From: Xanthomonas sp. SI
GTDB lineage: Bacteria > Pseudomonadota > Gammaproteobacteria > Xanthomonadales > Xanthomonadaceae
DNA: 64,000 nt
Direction: 5' to 3'
NCBI RefSeq assembly: GCF_014236855.1
Contig: NZ_CP051261.1
Span: 1,922,001 to 1,986,000, forward strand
The position numbers were made by a program, and so were the translations under genes. How positions within the stretch are numbered: position 1 is the first letter of the stretch; each line of letters begins with the position of its first letter. This document shows, piece after piece, positions 46,176-54,865 of the stretch. Under the pieces are notes generated by a model that made no database searches, was not told the DNA's origin, and saw only the letters and a list, made by a program, of their open reading frames with translations.

Positions 46176-47660
46176 ATGAACCTCTCCGCTTCGTCCCATC
46201 GCCTGCGCCCGTTCGCGGCCGCGGCACTCACCCTGGCGCTGGCCGCCTGCGCCAGCAGCCGTGGCCTGGAGCCGCAGGGCCGCAGGCTCGATGCCGACCA
46301 GCATCTGCAGGCCGGCAAGACCCTGGCCGCCGACCAACTGGCGCCGGCCGCCTGGCCGCAGCAGGACTGGTGGAAGGCGCTGGGCGACCCGCAGCTCGAT
46401 GCGCTGATCGCCGAGGCGCTGCAGGGCACGCCCAACCTGGAAGCGGCCGACGCGCGGCTGCGCCTGGCGCAGGCGCAGGCCGGCGCGGCCAATGCCGATC
46501 GCGGCGCCAAGCTGTCGCTGTCGGCCGGCTATACCGGCCTGCAGTTGCCCAAGGGGCTGGCCGGCGACGAGATCGGCGGCAAGTACATCCACAACGAGCA
46601 GGCGCTGCTGGACTTCAGCTATGGCTTCGACCTGTGGGGCGGCAAGCGCGCGGCCTGGGAAGCGGCGGTGGACCAGGCGCATGCGGCGCAGGTCGATGCG
46701 CAGGCCGCGCGCCTGGACCTGTCGGCCGGCGTGGCCCGCGCCTATGCGCAGCTCGGCTACGCCTGGCGCCTGTACGACCTGGCCGGCGAAGAGCTGGCGC
46801 GTTCGGACAACAGCCTGAAGCTGGTGCGGCAGCGCGTCGGTGCCGGCATCGACAGCAACCTGCAGCTGCGCCAGGCCGAGGCGCGGGTGCCGGCCGCGCG
46901 CCAGCAGCAGCAGGCGGCGCAGCAGCAGATCGACGAGGCCCGCACCGCGCTGGCGGCGCTGCTCGGCCGCGGCCCGGATCGCGGGCTCGAGATCGAACGC
47001 CCGCGCCCGCTCGACCCGGTGGCGGTGCAACTGCCGTCGGTGCTGCCCAGCGACCTGCTCGGGCGCCGCCCGGACGTGGTCGCCGCGCGCTGGCGGGTCG
47101 AGGCGGCGTCGCAGAGCATCGGCGCGGCCAAGGCGCAGTTCTATCCGACCATCAACCTGCTCGCGCTCGGCGGCGTCGCCGCGGCCAATCCCGCCGACCT
47201 GTTCAAGGGCGACGCACTGCTCGGCGTGTTCGCGCCGAGCGTGAGCCTGCCGCTGTTCGACAGCGGCCGCCTGCGCAGTCAGCTGGCCGAGCGCGATGCG
47301 CAATACGACCTGGCGGTGGCCACCTACAACCAGGCGCTGGTGGCGGCGCTGCGCGAGGTCGCCGATCAGGTCAACGCGGCGCGTTCGCTGGCGCAGCAGG
47401 CGCAACAGCAGGCGCAGGCGGTGGGCACCGCGCAGGCCGCCTTCGACCTGGCGCAGCAGCGCTACCGCGCCGGCATCGGCAACTACCTGGACGTGCTGAG
47501 CGTGCAGCAGCAGTTGCTCGAGGCGCAGCAGCGCCTGGCCTCGCTGCAGTCCAACCAGATCCTGGTCTCGGTGCGCCTGAACCAGGCGCTGGGCGGCGGC
47601 TACGAAGCCACCTCCGCCGCCGATGCGCCATTGACCTCCTCCGCTTCCACGCATTCCTGA
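46176..47660 (+). CDS. Outer membrane efflux lipoprotein (NodT/OprM-like)
   Basis: Outer-membrane channel of a tripartite pump. The protein has 494 residues. The signal peptide ends with the lipobox LAAC (ALTLALAACASS). Two OEP repeats follow at about 60-260 and 275-480; RLRLAQAQAGAANADRGAKLSLSAGY and RRPDVVAARWRVEAASQSIGAAKAQFYPTINL are typical. A GTG at 46164 overlapping the marR stop would add VNPL and is a possible coupled start; I kept the ATG. 10 nt separate it from emrA. Confidence 0.92.
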   Translation: MNLSASSHRLRPFAAAALTLALAACASSRGLEPQGRRLDADQHLQAGKTLAADQLAPAAWPQQDWWKALGDPQLDALIAEALQGTPNLEAADARLRLAQAQAGAANADRGAKLSLSAGYTGLQLPKGLAGDEIGGKYIHNEQALLDFSYGFDLWGGKRAAWEAAVDQAHAAQVDAQAARLDLSAGVARAYAQLGYAWRLYDLAGEELARSDNSLKLVRQRVGAGIDSNLQLRQAEARVPAARQQQQAAQQQIDEARTALAALLGRGPDRGLEIERPRPLDPVAVQLPSVLPSDLLGRRPDVVAARWRVEAASQSIGAAKAQFYPTINLLALGGVAAANPADLFKGDALLGVFAPSVSLPLFDSGRLRSQLAERDAQYDLAVATYNQALVAALREVADQVNAARSLAQQAQQQAQAVGTAQAAFDLAQQRYRAGIGNYLDVLSVQQQLLEAQQRLASLQSNQILVSVRLNQALGGGYEATSAADAPLTSSASTHS

Positions 47661-47670
47661 GACCGCTGCA

Positions 47671-48852
47671 ATGAATCAGACAACGACCCCCGATTCCTCC
47701 GCTCCCGCCCCGAGCCGGCGCGGCATGCTGCTGCGCGGCCTGGCCGTGCTGGTGGTGCTGGTGCTGATCGCGCTGGCGATCTGGTACTTCGTCTCCGGCC
47801 GCTGGCACGAAGACACCGACGACGCCTATGTGCAGGGCAACCTGGTGCAGATCACGCCGATGGTGGCCGGCACCGTGGTCAGCATCGGTGCCGACGACGG
47901 CATGCGCGTGGAGCGCGGCCAGTTGCTGGTCAAGCTCGATCCGGCCGACACCCAGGTCGCGTTGCAGCAGGCCGAGGCCAATCTGGCGCGCACCGTGCGC
48001 CAGGTGCGCGGCCTGTTCCGCAGCGTGCAAGGCGCGCAGGCCGAACTGTCGTCGCAGCAGGTGACCCTGCAGCGCGCCCGCGCCGACGTCGCCCGCCGCA
48101 GCAGCCTGGTCGCCACCGGCGCGATCTCCGCCGAGGAACTGGCGCATGCGCGCGACCAGCTGGCCGCCGCCGAAGCCGCGGTCAGCGGTTCGCGCGAGAC
48201 GGTGGAGCGCAACCGCGCGCTGATCGACGACAACGGCGTGGCCCACCAGCCCGACGTGCAGGCCGCCGCCGCGCAGGTGCGCCAGGCGTTCCTCAACAAC
48301 GCCCGCAGCGCGATCGTCGCGCCGGTGTCCGGCTATGTCGCGCGGCGTTCGGTGCAGGTCGGCCAGCGCGTGCAGCCCGGCACCGCGCTGATGGCGGTGG
48401 TGCCGCTGGAGCAGGTGTGGGTGGAAGCCAACTTCAAGGAAACCCAGCTCAAGCACATGCGCCTGGGCCAGCCGGTGGAACTGGAGTCGGATCTGTACGG
48501 CGGCGCGGTGCGCTACCAGGGCACGGTGCAGAGCCTGGGCCTGGGTACCGGTAGCGCGTTCTCGCTGCTGCCGGCGCAGAACGCCAGCGGCAACTGGATC
48601 AAGATCGTGCAGCGCGTGCCGGTGCGTATCGCCATCGATCCCAAGCAGCTGGCGCAGAACCCGCTGCGCATCGGCCTGTCGATGAAGGTGGACGTGAACC
48701 TGCACCAGCAGAACGGCGGCGTGCTGCCGACCAAGTTCGCCACCGGCACGCTGCTGGATACCGACGTCTATGCGCAGCAGTTGGGCCAGGCCGACGAGAC
48801 CATCGCGCAGATCATCCACGCCAACCTGCCCGACGCCGCCAAGGCGAACTGA
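47671..48852 (+). CDS. emrA: EmrA-like membrane fusion protein
   Basis: Periplasmic adaptor (HlyD family) of an EmrAB-type pump. The protein has 393 residues with one N-terminal membrane anchor (GLAVLVVLVLIALAIWYFV). The barrel-sandwich domain opens TDDAYVQGNLVQITPMVAGTVVSI, with a coiled-coil hairpin at about 95-205, then NARSAIVAPVSGYVARRSVQVGQ. WVEANFKETQLKHMRLGQPVEL is the classical EmrA signature. It sits between the outer-membrane factor and the pump. Confidence 0.93.
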   Translation: MNQTTTPDSSAPAPSRRGMLLRGLAVLVVLVLIALAIWYFVSGRWHEDTDDAYVQGNLVQITPMVAGTVVSIGADDGMRVERGQLLVKLDPADTQVALQQAEANLARTVRQVRGLFRSVQGAQAELSSQQVTLQRARADVARRSSLVATGAISAEELAHARDQLAAAEAAVSGSRETVERNRALIDDNGVAHQPDVQAAAAQVRQAFLNNARSAIVAPVSGYVARRSVQVGQRVQPGTALMAVVPLEQVWVEANFKETQLKHMRLGQPVELESDLYGGAVRYQGTVQSLGLGTGSAFSLLPAQNASGNWIKIVQRVPVRIAIDPKQLAQNPLRIGLSMKVDVNLHQQNGGVLPTKFATGTLLDTDVYAQQLGQADETIAQIIHANLPDAAKAN

Positions 48853-48860
48853 GTCCGGCC

Positions 48861-50438
48861 ATGTCCAACCAAGCTGCCACTCCTGCCGCGCCCGGGGCTC
48901 CGGGCGCACCGGCCGCCGCGTTCCGCCCGCCCAGCGTGGCGCTGTGCACGGTGGGCCTGGCGATGGCCTCGTTCATGCAGGTGCTCGACACCACCATCGC
49001 CAACGTCTCATTGCCGACCATCGCCGGCAACCTCGGCGCCAGTTCGCAGCAGGCGACCTGGGTCATCACCTCGTTCGCGGTCAGCAACGCGATCGCGCTG
49101 CCGCTGACCGGCTTTTTGAGCCGGCGCTTCGGCGAGACCAAGCTGTTCGTGTGGGCCACGCTGTCCTTCACCATCGCCTCGCTGCTGTGCGGCCTGGCGC
49201 AGAGCATGGGCATGCTGGTGGTGTCGCGCGCGATCCAGGGTTTCGTGTGCGGGCCGATGTACCCGATCACGCAGAGCCTGCTGGTGTCGATCTACCCGCG
49301 CGAGAAACGCGGGCAGGCGCTGGCGCTGCTGGCGATGATCACCGTGGTCGCGCCGATCGCCGGCCCGATCCTGGGCGGCTGGATCACCGACAACTACAGC
49401 TGGGAATGGATCTTCCTGATCAACGTGCCGCTGGGCATCATCGCCGCGATCGTGGTCGGCTCGCAGCTGCGCGACCGCCCGGAACCGACCGAGCGCCCGC
49501 GCATGGACTACGTCGGCCTGATCACCCTGATCATCGGCGTCGGTTGCCTGCAGTTGGTGCTGGACCTGGGCAACGACGAGGACTGGTTCAGCTCGACCAA
49601 GATCGTGGTGCTGGCCGCGATCTCGGTGGTGGCGCTGGCGGTGTTCCTGATCTGGGAGCTGACCGACAAGGATCCGATCGTCAACCTGCGCCTGTTTCGG
49701 CACCGCAACTTCCGCGCCGGCACCATGGCGCTGATCGTGGCCTACGCCGCGTTCTTCAGCGTGTCGCTGCTGATCCCGCAGTGGCTGCAGCGCGACATGG
49801 GCTACACCGCGATCTGGGCCGGCCTGGCCACCGCGCCGATCGGCATCCTGCCGGTGCTGATGACCCCGTTCGTCGGCAAGTACGCCTCGCGCTTCGACCT
49901 ACGCATGCTCGCCAGCATCGCCTTCATCTTCATGGCGGCGACCAGCTTCATGCGTTCGGACTTCAGCCTGCAGGTCGATTTCGCCCACGTGGCCGGGGTG
50001 CAGTTGCTGATGGGCGTGGGCGTGGCGCTGTTCTTCATGCCGGTGCTGCAAATCCTGCTGTCGGACCTGGACGGGCGCGAGATCGCGGCCGGTTCCGGCC
50101 TGGCCACGTTCCTGCGCACGCTGGGCGGCAGCTTCGCCGCCTCGCTGACCACCTACCTGTGGGCCAAGCGCACCCAGCTGCACCACGCGCACCTCACCGA
50201 GCACATCTCCACGTATACGCCGGGGATGCAGGAGCAGGTGCAGGCGATGGGGCAGGGCGACCTGCAGACCGGTGCCGCCTTCCTCAACAACACGATCAAC
50301 CACCAGGCCTCGCAGATGGGCTTCAACGACATCTTCTACCTGCTGGGCTGGACGTTCCTGGGCATCATCTTCTTCCTGTGGCTGGCCAAGCCGCCGTTTT
50401 CCGGCGGTGGCGGGGCCGCTGCGGCGGGCGGTCACTGA
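48861..50438 (+). CDS. emrB: EmrB/QacA family drug resistance transporter (DHA2, 14 TM)
   Basis: Proton-driven major facilitator pump of the inner membrane. The protein has 525 residues with 14 predicted segments. Motif D1 is LDTTIANVSLPTIAGNLGAS (segment 1). LSRRFGETKLF is motif A, and ITVVAPIAGPILGGWITDNYSWEWIFLINVPLG is the motif C region. With the preceding adaptor and outer-membrane lipoprotein it forms a complete EmrAB-TolC-type exporter. A terminator follows 20 nt after the stop. Confidence 0.94.
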   Translation: MSNQAATPAAPGAPGAPAAAFRPPSVALCTVGLAMASFMQVLDTTIANVSLPTIAGNLGASSQQATWVITSFAVSNAIALPLTGFLSRRFGETKLFVWATLSFTIASLLCGLAQSMGMLVVSRAIQGFVCGPMYPITQSLLVSIYPREKRGQALALLAMITVVAPIAGPILGGWITDNYSWEWIFLINVPLGIIAAIVVGSQLRDRPEPTERPRMDYVGLITLIIGVGCLQLVLDLGNDEDWFSSTKIVVLAAISVVALAVFLIWELTDKDPIVNLRLFRHRNFRAGTMALIVAYAAFFSVSLLIPQWLQRDMGYTAIWAGLATAPIGILPVLMTPFVGKYASRFDLRMLASIAFIFMAATSFMRSDFSLQVDFAHVAGVQLLMGVGVALFFMPVLQILLSDLDGREIAAGSGLATFLRTLGGSFAASLTTYLWAKRTQLHHAHLTEHISTYTPGMQEQVQAMGQGDLQTGAAFLNNTINHQASQMGFNDIFYLLGWTFLGIIFFLWLAKPPFSGGGGAAAAGGH

Positions 50439-50458
50439 GTCCGGCTTGCCGGCAACGA

Positions 50459-50488
50459 CGAAACCCCGCCACGTGCGGGGTTTCGTTT
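50459..50488 (+). terminator. Intrinsic terminator of the efflux operon
   Basis: CGAAACCCCGC (50459-50469) and GCGGGGTTTCG (50475-50485) form an 11-bp stem with CACGT loop, followed by TTTG. Confidence 0.88.
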
Positions 50489-50572
50489 GTGCGGCGGATG
50501 CATGCGCGCTTGCCGCCGCGGCGACTGGCGGACCAGAATGCCGCTTCCTCGCACGTATCGGCAGGTTCGGAC

Positions 50573-52129
50573 ATGCAGCGTTTTCTGCGCGCCTTGTGGT
50601 CCTGCTCGGATTCTTCGCGGCCGCGTCGCGGCGCTGTACGCGCCTGGCAGGGTGTGGCGTTGCTGCTGTGCCTCGGCGCCCTCGGCGTCGGCAGCGTGCA
50701 GGCCGAGCCGAGCGTGGCGGCGATCACTCCGACCGACCGCCTGCACGAAGCCTGGTGGGCGCAACGCCACCAACAGGTGCTGGAGCAGGTGCGCGCGCAT
50801 CCGGACACGCCGCTGCTGCTGATCGGCGACTCGATCACCCACAACTACGACAAGGCGAACGCGCCAGACGAGGATTTCCAGCCGACCTGGCAGACCTTCT
50901 ATGGCAGCCGCGGCGCGCTCAACCTGGGTTTCAGCGGCGATGCCACCGAGCACGTGCTGTGGCGGCTGCAGCACGGCGAAGTGGATGGCCTGCAGCCCAA
51001 GGTCGCGATGCTGCTGATCGGCACCAACAACACCGGCCACGAGCGGCAGAGTGCCGCCGATACCGTGCTCGGCATCGACGCGGTGGTGGCGACGCTGGAG
51101 CAGCGCCTGCCGAAGACGCGGATCCTGCTGATAGGGCTGCTGCCCAGCGCCGGATCGGTGCAGAAGAGCGCGCGCGACGCCGAGGTCAACCGCGCGCTGG
51201 CGGTGCGCTACGGCGACAATCCGCGCGTGGCCTATCTCGACATCGGCGCGGTGTTCCGCAAGGACGGCGCGCTCGACCAGGGCGCGCTCGACCAGAGCCT
51301 GTTCTACGACCCGCGGCTGCGTCCGCCGGGCGACGCCCTGCATCCGGACACGCGCGGCCAGCGGCGCATGGCCGAGGCGATCGAGCCGACCCTGGCGCGT
51401 TTGCTCGGCGAGCCGCCGCGGGTGCCGCTGGCGGCGATGACCGAGATCAATCCGGCGCTGGTGCCGGTGCCGTGGCTGGAGCAGGATTCCTACGATTGGT
51501 ACGCGCGCCACCACGCGGCGCTGGAGGCGGCGCGCGGGTTGCGTCCCGACGTGGTGATGCTCGGCGACTCGATCACCCACTTCTGGGGCGGGCCGCCGCA
51601 GGCCATCCGGGTCGGCGGCGCGCAGGCCTGGCAGCGCACCTTCGGCGCGGCCAAGGTGTTGAACCTGGGCTTCGGCTGGGATCGCACCCAGAACGTGCTG
51701 TGGCGGCTGCGGCAGGGCGAAGTGGACGGATTGGCGCCGCGCTGGGTGGTGATCAACATCGGCACCAACAACCTCACCGGTACCGAGAATGCGCGCGCCA
51801 GCACGCCGCAGGAAGCGGCCGATGGCGTGGCCGCGGTGGTCGCCGAGGTGCGCCAGCGGCTGCCGCGCAGCAAGATCGTGCTGATGGGCATCCTGCCGCG
51901 CGGTTTCGCCGCCGACGCGCCGCTGCGCGCCCCGATCGCGCAGACCAACCGTCTGCTGGCCGCGCGTTTCGGCCACGATCCGGCGGTGCGCTGGCTGGAC
52001 ATCGGCGCGCGCTTCCTGCAGCCCGACGGGCGCCTGCCACAAACGCTGATGCCCGACAGCACCCATCCCAGCGAGGACGGTTACCGGATCTGGGGCGAGG
52101 CATTGCGCGAGATCGGCGTCGGCGGTTGA
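50573..52129 (+). CDS. Secreted tandem SGNH/GDSL hydrolase
   Basis: Exported esterase/acetylhydrolase-like protein of 518 residues made of two SGNH domains. The signal peptide is GVALLLCLGALGVGSVQA. Domain 1 (about 60-280) has LLLIGDSITHN (Ser87), GTNN (151-153 region) and DALH (Asp254, His257). Domain 2 (about 305-515) has VMLGDSITHFW (Ser333), IGTNN and DSTH (Asp495, His498). Both triads look complete. NVLWRLRQGEVDGL-type segments are nearly identical in both halves, so the gene arose by internal duplication. The substrate is unknown; relatives are PAF-acetylhydrolase-like. Confidence 0.9.
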   Translation: MQRFLRALWSCSDSSRPRRGAVRAWQGVALLLCLGALGVGSVQAEPSVAAITPTDRLHEAWWAQRHQQVLEQVRAHPDTPLLLIGDSITHNYDKANAPDEDFQPTWQTFYGSRGALNLGFSGDATEHVLWRLQHGEVDGLQPKVAMLLIGTNNTGHERQSAADTVLGIDAVVATLEQRLPKTRILLIGLLPSAGSVQKSARDAEVNRALAVRYGDNPRVAYLDIGAVFRKDGALDQGALDQSLFYDPRLRPPGDALHPDTRGQRRMAEAIEPTLARLLGEPPRVPLAAMTEINPALVPVPWLEQDSYDWYARHHAALEAARGLRPDVVMLGDSITHFWGGPPQAIRVGGAQAWQRTFGAAKVLNLGFGWDRTQNVLWRLRQGEVDGLAPRWVVINIGTNNLTGTENARASTPQEAADGVAAVVAEVRQRLPRSKIVLMGILPRGFAADAPLRAPIAQTNRLLAARFGHDPAVRWLDIGARFLQPDGRLPQTLMPDSTHPSEDGYRIWGEALREIGVGG

Positions 52130-52157
52130 AACCGGCAGGGATTGGCCAAGGTGGTCT

Positions 52158-52225
52158 TGTAGGAGCGGCTTCAGCCGCGACAGGCGCTATCGGTAACGCG
52201 TGTCGCGGCTGAAGCCGCTCCTACA
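52158..52225. repeat. Inverted repeat, family C, copy 2
   Basis: Perfect 25-nt arms at 52158-52182 and 52201-52225 (beginning TGTAGGAGCGGCTTCAGCC) with an 18-nt loop, between the SGNH gene and the convergent XRE gene. It could act as a terminator-like hairpin for both. Confidence 0.9.
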
Positions 52226-52254
52226 GGGATGCCTTGCCGGGGAATGCGGCGCGC

Positions 52255-52599
52255 TCAGCCCTTGTCCGGCTTGAGCAGTTCCAGCACCGCTTCGCGGCGC
52301 CGCGCCGGCAGGTTGCGGTAGCGGGTCAGCAGCGCCTGCTCGTGCGTGTCGTGCGCCTGCAGCGCGTAATCGGCCGGCAGGTCGTGCAGGCGTGCGCTGC
52401 CCTGGCCGCAGATCAGTTCGTCCAGCGAGCGCTTGAGCACGCCGCGCAGGTTCGGCAACAGGCGGAAGCTCGGGGTCTCGCGATTGTTCTCCCACGCCGA
52501 CACCGACGACTTGGTCACGCCCAGCGCGAAACCCAATTGTTCCTGGGTGAGCCCGGCGGCTTTCCTGGCTTCGCGCAACCGGTCGCCGAAGCTTTTCAT
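52255..52599 (-). CDS. Small XRE-family helix-turn-helix regulator
   Basis: The protein has 114 residues. The HTH is at about 4-60: FGDRLREARKAAGLTQEQLGFALGVTKSSVSAWENNRETPSFRLLPNL. The C-terminal half (ARLHDLPADYALQAHDTHEQALLTRYRNLPARRREAVLELL) resembles the tail of phage-repressor-like regulators. I chose ATG 52599 as the start because it begins the HTH; a frame further upstream adds basic non-conserved residues. No partner toxin or phage gene is next to it. Confidence 0.85.
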   Translation of the reverse strand: MKSFGDRLREARKAAGLTQEQLGFALGVTKSSVSAWENNRETPSFRLLPNLRGVLKRSLDELICGQGSARLHDLPADYALQAHDTHEQALLTRYRNLPARRREAVLELLKPDKG

Positions 52600-52895
52600 C
52601 GCGGTGGGCCTTGCAGTTACGGGGCCTACCAAGATATGGAGCATCCGTAACCTTGTCGTACAGCCATGCTTGACTCTAGATGTTCGGAGATTCGATACTT
52701 TGGCGGTGCGGGCCACGCTGACGCGTGAGGGCGCGCACAGCGGACACGGACGACCGAGGAGTGCATGGTATTTCGCCTAGTTTCCATTGCCGTTGCAGCG
52801 GCGGCGCAATGGCGCCGCGTGGCGTTGTTTCCCCAGGCAGGCAGGGCCGCGGCGCGCGAACGTCGTGCGGCCGCCGCTGCGGCGGAGGGTGGGGC

Positions 52896-53093
52896 ATGGC
52901 CACCTACGAAGTGAAGCTGCGGCGCGTGGCGCACCTGGAGCCGGCACTGTACGTGCTGGTCCACGCCGCCAACGCGTATCTGGCCGCGCGCGCCGCCGAG
53001 CGCCACAACCCGGGCTATCGGGCGTACATGGTCGCGGTGTGGGTGGACGGCGTGCGCGTGGACATCGGCGCGTTCCGCCCGCCGGATCGCTGA
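52896..53093 (+). CDS. Hypothetical 65-residue protein
   Basis: I do not recognise it. ATG 52896 has GGAGGGT 5-8 nt upstream, a good ribosome site. The 65 residues (start MATYEVKLRRVAHLEPALYV) have a hydrophobic-amphipathic middle (LVHAANAYLAARAAERH) and a mixed C-terminus (YMVAVWVDGVRVDIGAFRPP). It looks like a small soluble protein. It stands divergent from the XRE regulator with a 296-bp gap (52600-52895) in which I see nothing else. Confidence 0.5.
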   Translation: MATYEVKLRRVAHLEPALYVLVHAANAYLAARAAERHNPGYRAYMVAVWVDGVRVDIGAFRPPDR

Positions 53094-53233
53094 GTGCGCG
53101 GGGCTGATTGCGTGTGGGACGCCGCCATGTCGCCGCCAGGGCGTGATCGCGTACGTTGCGGCGATGCGGGCGCGGAATCCTGGTGGGTTGGTTCGCCGCT
53201 GCCGAGTGGCGGCATCGCCTGCGCCGCAGGCAA

Positions 53234-53260
53234 CAAAAAACCCGCCGGAGCGGGTTTTTG
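53234..53260 (-). terminator. Terminator of the first tRNA-Leu
   Basis: CCCGC-CGGA-GCGGG stem flanked by six A and five T, just beyond the 3' end of the minus-strand tRNA. The same structure recurs after the second tRNA. Confidence 0.9.
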
Positions 53261-53282
53261 TTTACAACGCTTGCCGTATCGA

Positions 53283-53369
53283 TGGTGCCCAGGAGAGGAC
53301 TCGAACCTCCACGAAGTTGCCCCCGCTAGCACCTGAAGCTAGTGCGTCTACCAATTCCGCCACCTGGGC
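53283..53369 (-). tRNA. tRNA-Leu (anticodon CAG), copy 1
   Basis: 87 nt including an encoded CCA. The acceptor stem is GCCCAGG/CCTGGGC. The D-arm has GGAATTGGTAGAC, the anticodon arm is CTAGC-TTCAGGT-GCTAG with anticodon CAG, there is a long variable arm (class II), and the T-arm has GGTTCGAGTCC. It decodes CTG, the commonest Leu codon here. Confidence 0.97.
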
Positions 53370-53383
53370 GATACAGGCGCGGA

Positions 53384-53412
53384 ATTCTGCTGGCAGTGCC
53401 GGGGACTGTCAA
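53384..53412 (-). promoter_or_regulatory. Promoter of tRNA-Leu copy 1
   Basis: Minus strand TTGACA (53407-53412), 17-nt spacer, CAGAAT (53384-53389), about 15 nt before the tRNA. Confidence 0.85.
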
Positions 53413-53754
53413 GCAAGTTTTTGCGGGCGCGGCGCGGCGGCCATGCGACAGCGGCTGTTACTCGCCGAATCGCTCACGCCACTGGCCGCGCATGCCGGAC
53501 CATTGGCGGCATGACGCTTCGGTCGCGACACCGCGAACTGGAGTAGGGAATGCTGGCCGTACCGGCGATCGCGGAGGGACTGTGCGGCATCGACACTTCA
53601 GCGGCTGACCCTGATGGAAGGGACTTCAGTCCTGACACGCCATTGCCGGCGAAGCGTTGCGACTACGGCAGAACATCCACGCAGGCCTGCACGGAGGCCG
53701 TGCGCTGGCCGCGGCGCTGCACGAAGCATCGCGTCACGGCAGCAAACCGCAGGC
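53413..53754. other. Spacer between two tRNA-Leu genes
   Basis: About 340 bp between the promoter of copy 1 and the terminator of copy 2. I see no gene, repeat or RNA in it. Confidence 0.6.
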
Positions 53755-53785
53755 AAAAAAAATCCCGCCGGAGCGGGTTTTTCTT
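53755..53785 (-). terminator. Terminator of the second tRNA-Leu
   Basis: CCCGC-CGGA-GCGGG (53764-53777) with an upstream A-run and T-run 53778-53782; same as the terminator of copy 1. Confidence 0.9.
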
Positions 53786-53800
53786 TGCTGCTGTATCGAA

Positions 53801-53887
53801 TGGTGCCCAGGAGAGGACTCGAACCTCCACGAAGTTGCCCCCGCTAGCACCTGAAGCTAGTGCGTCTACCAATTCCGCCACCTGGGC
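53801..53887 (-). tRNA. tRNA-Leu (anticodon CAG), copy 2
   Basis: 87 nt, identical to copy 1 over its whole length, with the CCA encoded. It lies 518 bp further along with the same terminator and a similar promoter, so the whole unit was duplicated. Confidence 0.97.
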
Positions 53888-53901
53888 GATACAGGCCGAG
53901 A

Positions 53902-53930
53902 ATTTTGTCGGTTGCGCGCGCCGCTGTCAA
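53902..53930 (-). promoter_or_regulatory. Promoter of tRNA-Leu copy 2
   Basis: Minus strand TTGACA (53925-53930), 17-nt spacer, CAAAAT (53902-53907). Confidence 0.85.
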
Positions 53931-54000
53931 GCGGCGTTTTGCATGCGCGTTTCGGCGGTACGCGTGCCGTGCCTGCGGCGCACGTACCGCCTGCGGCGCA

Positions 54001-54435
54001 TCAGCTGGCGGTGAAGCGCAGGCCCTGGTTGATCGCGCAGCGGTAGCCGAGCGTGGCGCCGTTCTGCTGGTAACCGGGCAGGGCGAACACGGCCATGCTG
54101 AAGTCGATGCGGCTGTCCGGGTGCACCTGGTAGCGCAGGAACTGCTGGATCGGCTTGCCGTCGCGGCCCACGGTGAAGTGCTCGTCGGCGAAGGACAGAG
54201 TGCCGTCTTCGGTCACCCGGTAGGCGCCGATGCGCAAGCCGCCGCGGGTCTGGGTCGGGGTGGCGCCGCCGGCACTGGGCGTGCACTGGCTCAGGTCGAT
54301 CGCGACCGCGACCGAGGCGCCGCTATCCAGCGAGCGTTCGATCTCGGCGAGCGAACCGAGCGGCGTGGCGGCGCCGGCAGGGTGGGCGAAGGCGAGCAGC
54401 GAGGCGGCGAGCAGCGAGAGGGGCAGGGACTTCAT
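54001..54435 (-). CDS. VirK-family secreted protein
   Basis: The protein has 144 residues with a signal peptide (SLLAASLLAFAHPAGA). The pattern SLAEIERSLDSGASVAVAIDLSQC, then RIGAYRVTEDGTLSFADEHFTV and YQVHPDSRIDFSMAVF, matches the VirK family known from Agrobacterium and plant-associated xanthomonads; the function is not settled, and it is thought to be secreted. I chose ATG 54435 for the clean signal peptide. It lies between two of the tRNA-Leu genes. Confidence 0.7.
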   Translation of the reverse strand: MKSLPLSLLAASLLAFAHPAGAATPLGSLAEIERSLDSGASVAVAIDLSQCTPSAGGATPTQTRGGLRIGAYRVTEDGTLSFADEHFTVGRDGKPIQQFLRYQVHPDSRIDFSMAVFALPGYQQNGATLGYRCAINQGLRFTAS

Positions 54436-54822
54436 GCGGAACTCCGGAGCGTGGGGGAAGGGGCGGTTCGCCGCACGCACGCTAGCCCTTTGCGCTGCAC
54501 GGTCAACCGACAAAATCGCGTTCTCCTGGCTGCGTCACAGCGCTTGTTCGAAGCAGGTCCGTTCGCCCTGGCGCCGGTTTCGCGTCGTGTCCGGATCCGC
54601 ACGAAAGATGCGGTTTTCTGCCGAATGCGCGGTGCTCGCGCATGCCGATGCCGCCACGAGGTTGCCGCGCGCGATCCGCGCCGTGCTGCGTTGCAGGCGC
54701 CGCCGTCGCCATCGCATGCCGCAGGCGGATGCGCGTCGCCTGGCCTGGCGATCGGGGATCGCGAAATGCGGGCTGCGTCTGGCGGTGGCGCGCGCCGCCG
54801 AACCGCGCAGCGCGCGCCGGCA
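54436..54822. other. Non-coding stretch before the third tRNA-Leu
   Basis: About 390 bp upstream of virK and before the tRNA promoter. No convincing gene, repeat or RNA was found. Confidence 0.55.
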
Positions 54823-54851
54823 TTGACAAGGGCGCGCGCTGCCCGCAGAAT
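54823..54851 (+). promoter_or_regulatory. Promoter of tRNA-Leu copy 3
   Basis: TTGACA (54823-54828), 17 nt, CAGAAT (54846-54851), 14 nt before the tRNA. The GC-rich stretch after the -10 (TCGCCGCC) resembles discriminators under stringent control. Confidence 0.85.
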
Positions 54852-54865
54852 TCGCCGCCTTCAGC

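Noticed and set aside
53550..54014. Open frame spanning tRNA-Leu copy 2
   Set aside because: It reads through the tRNA and its terminator and has no protein-like content.
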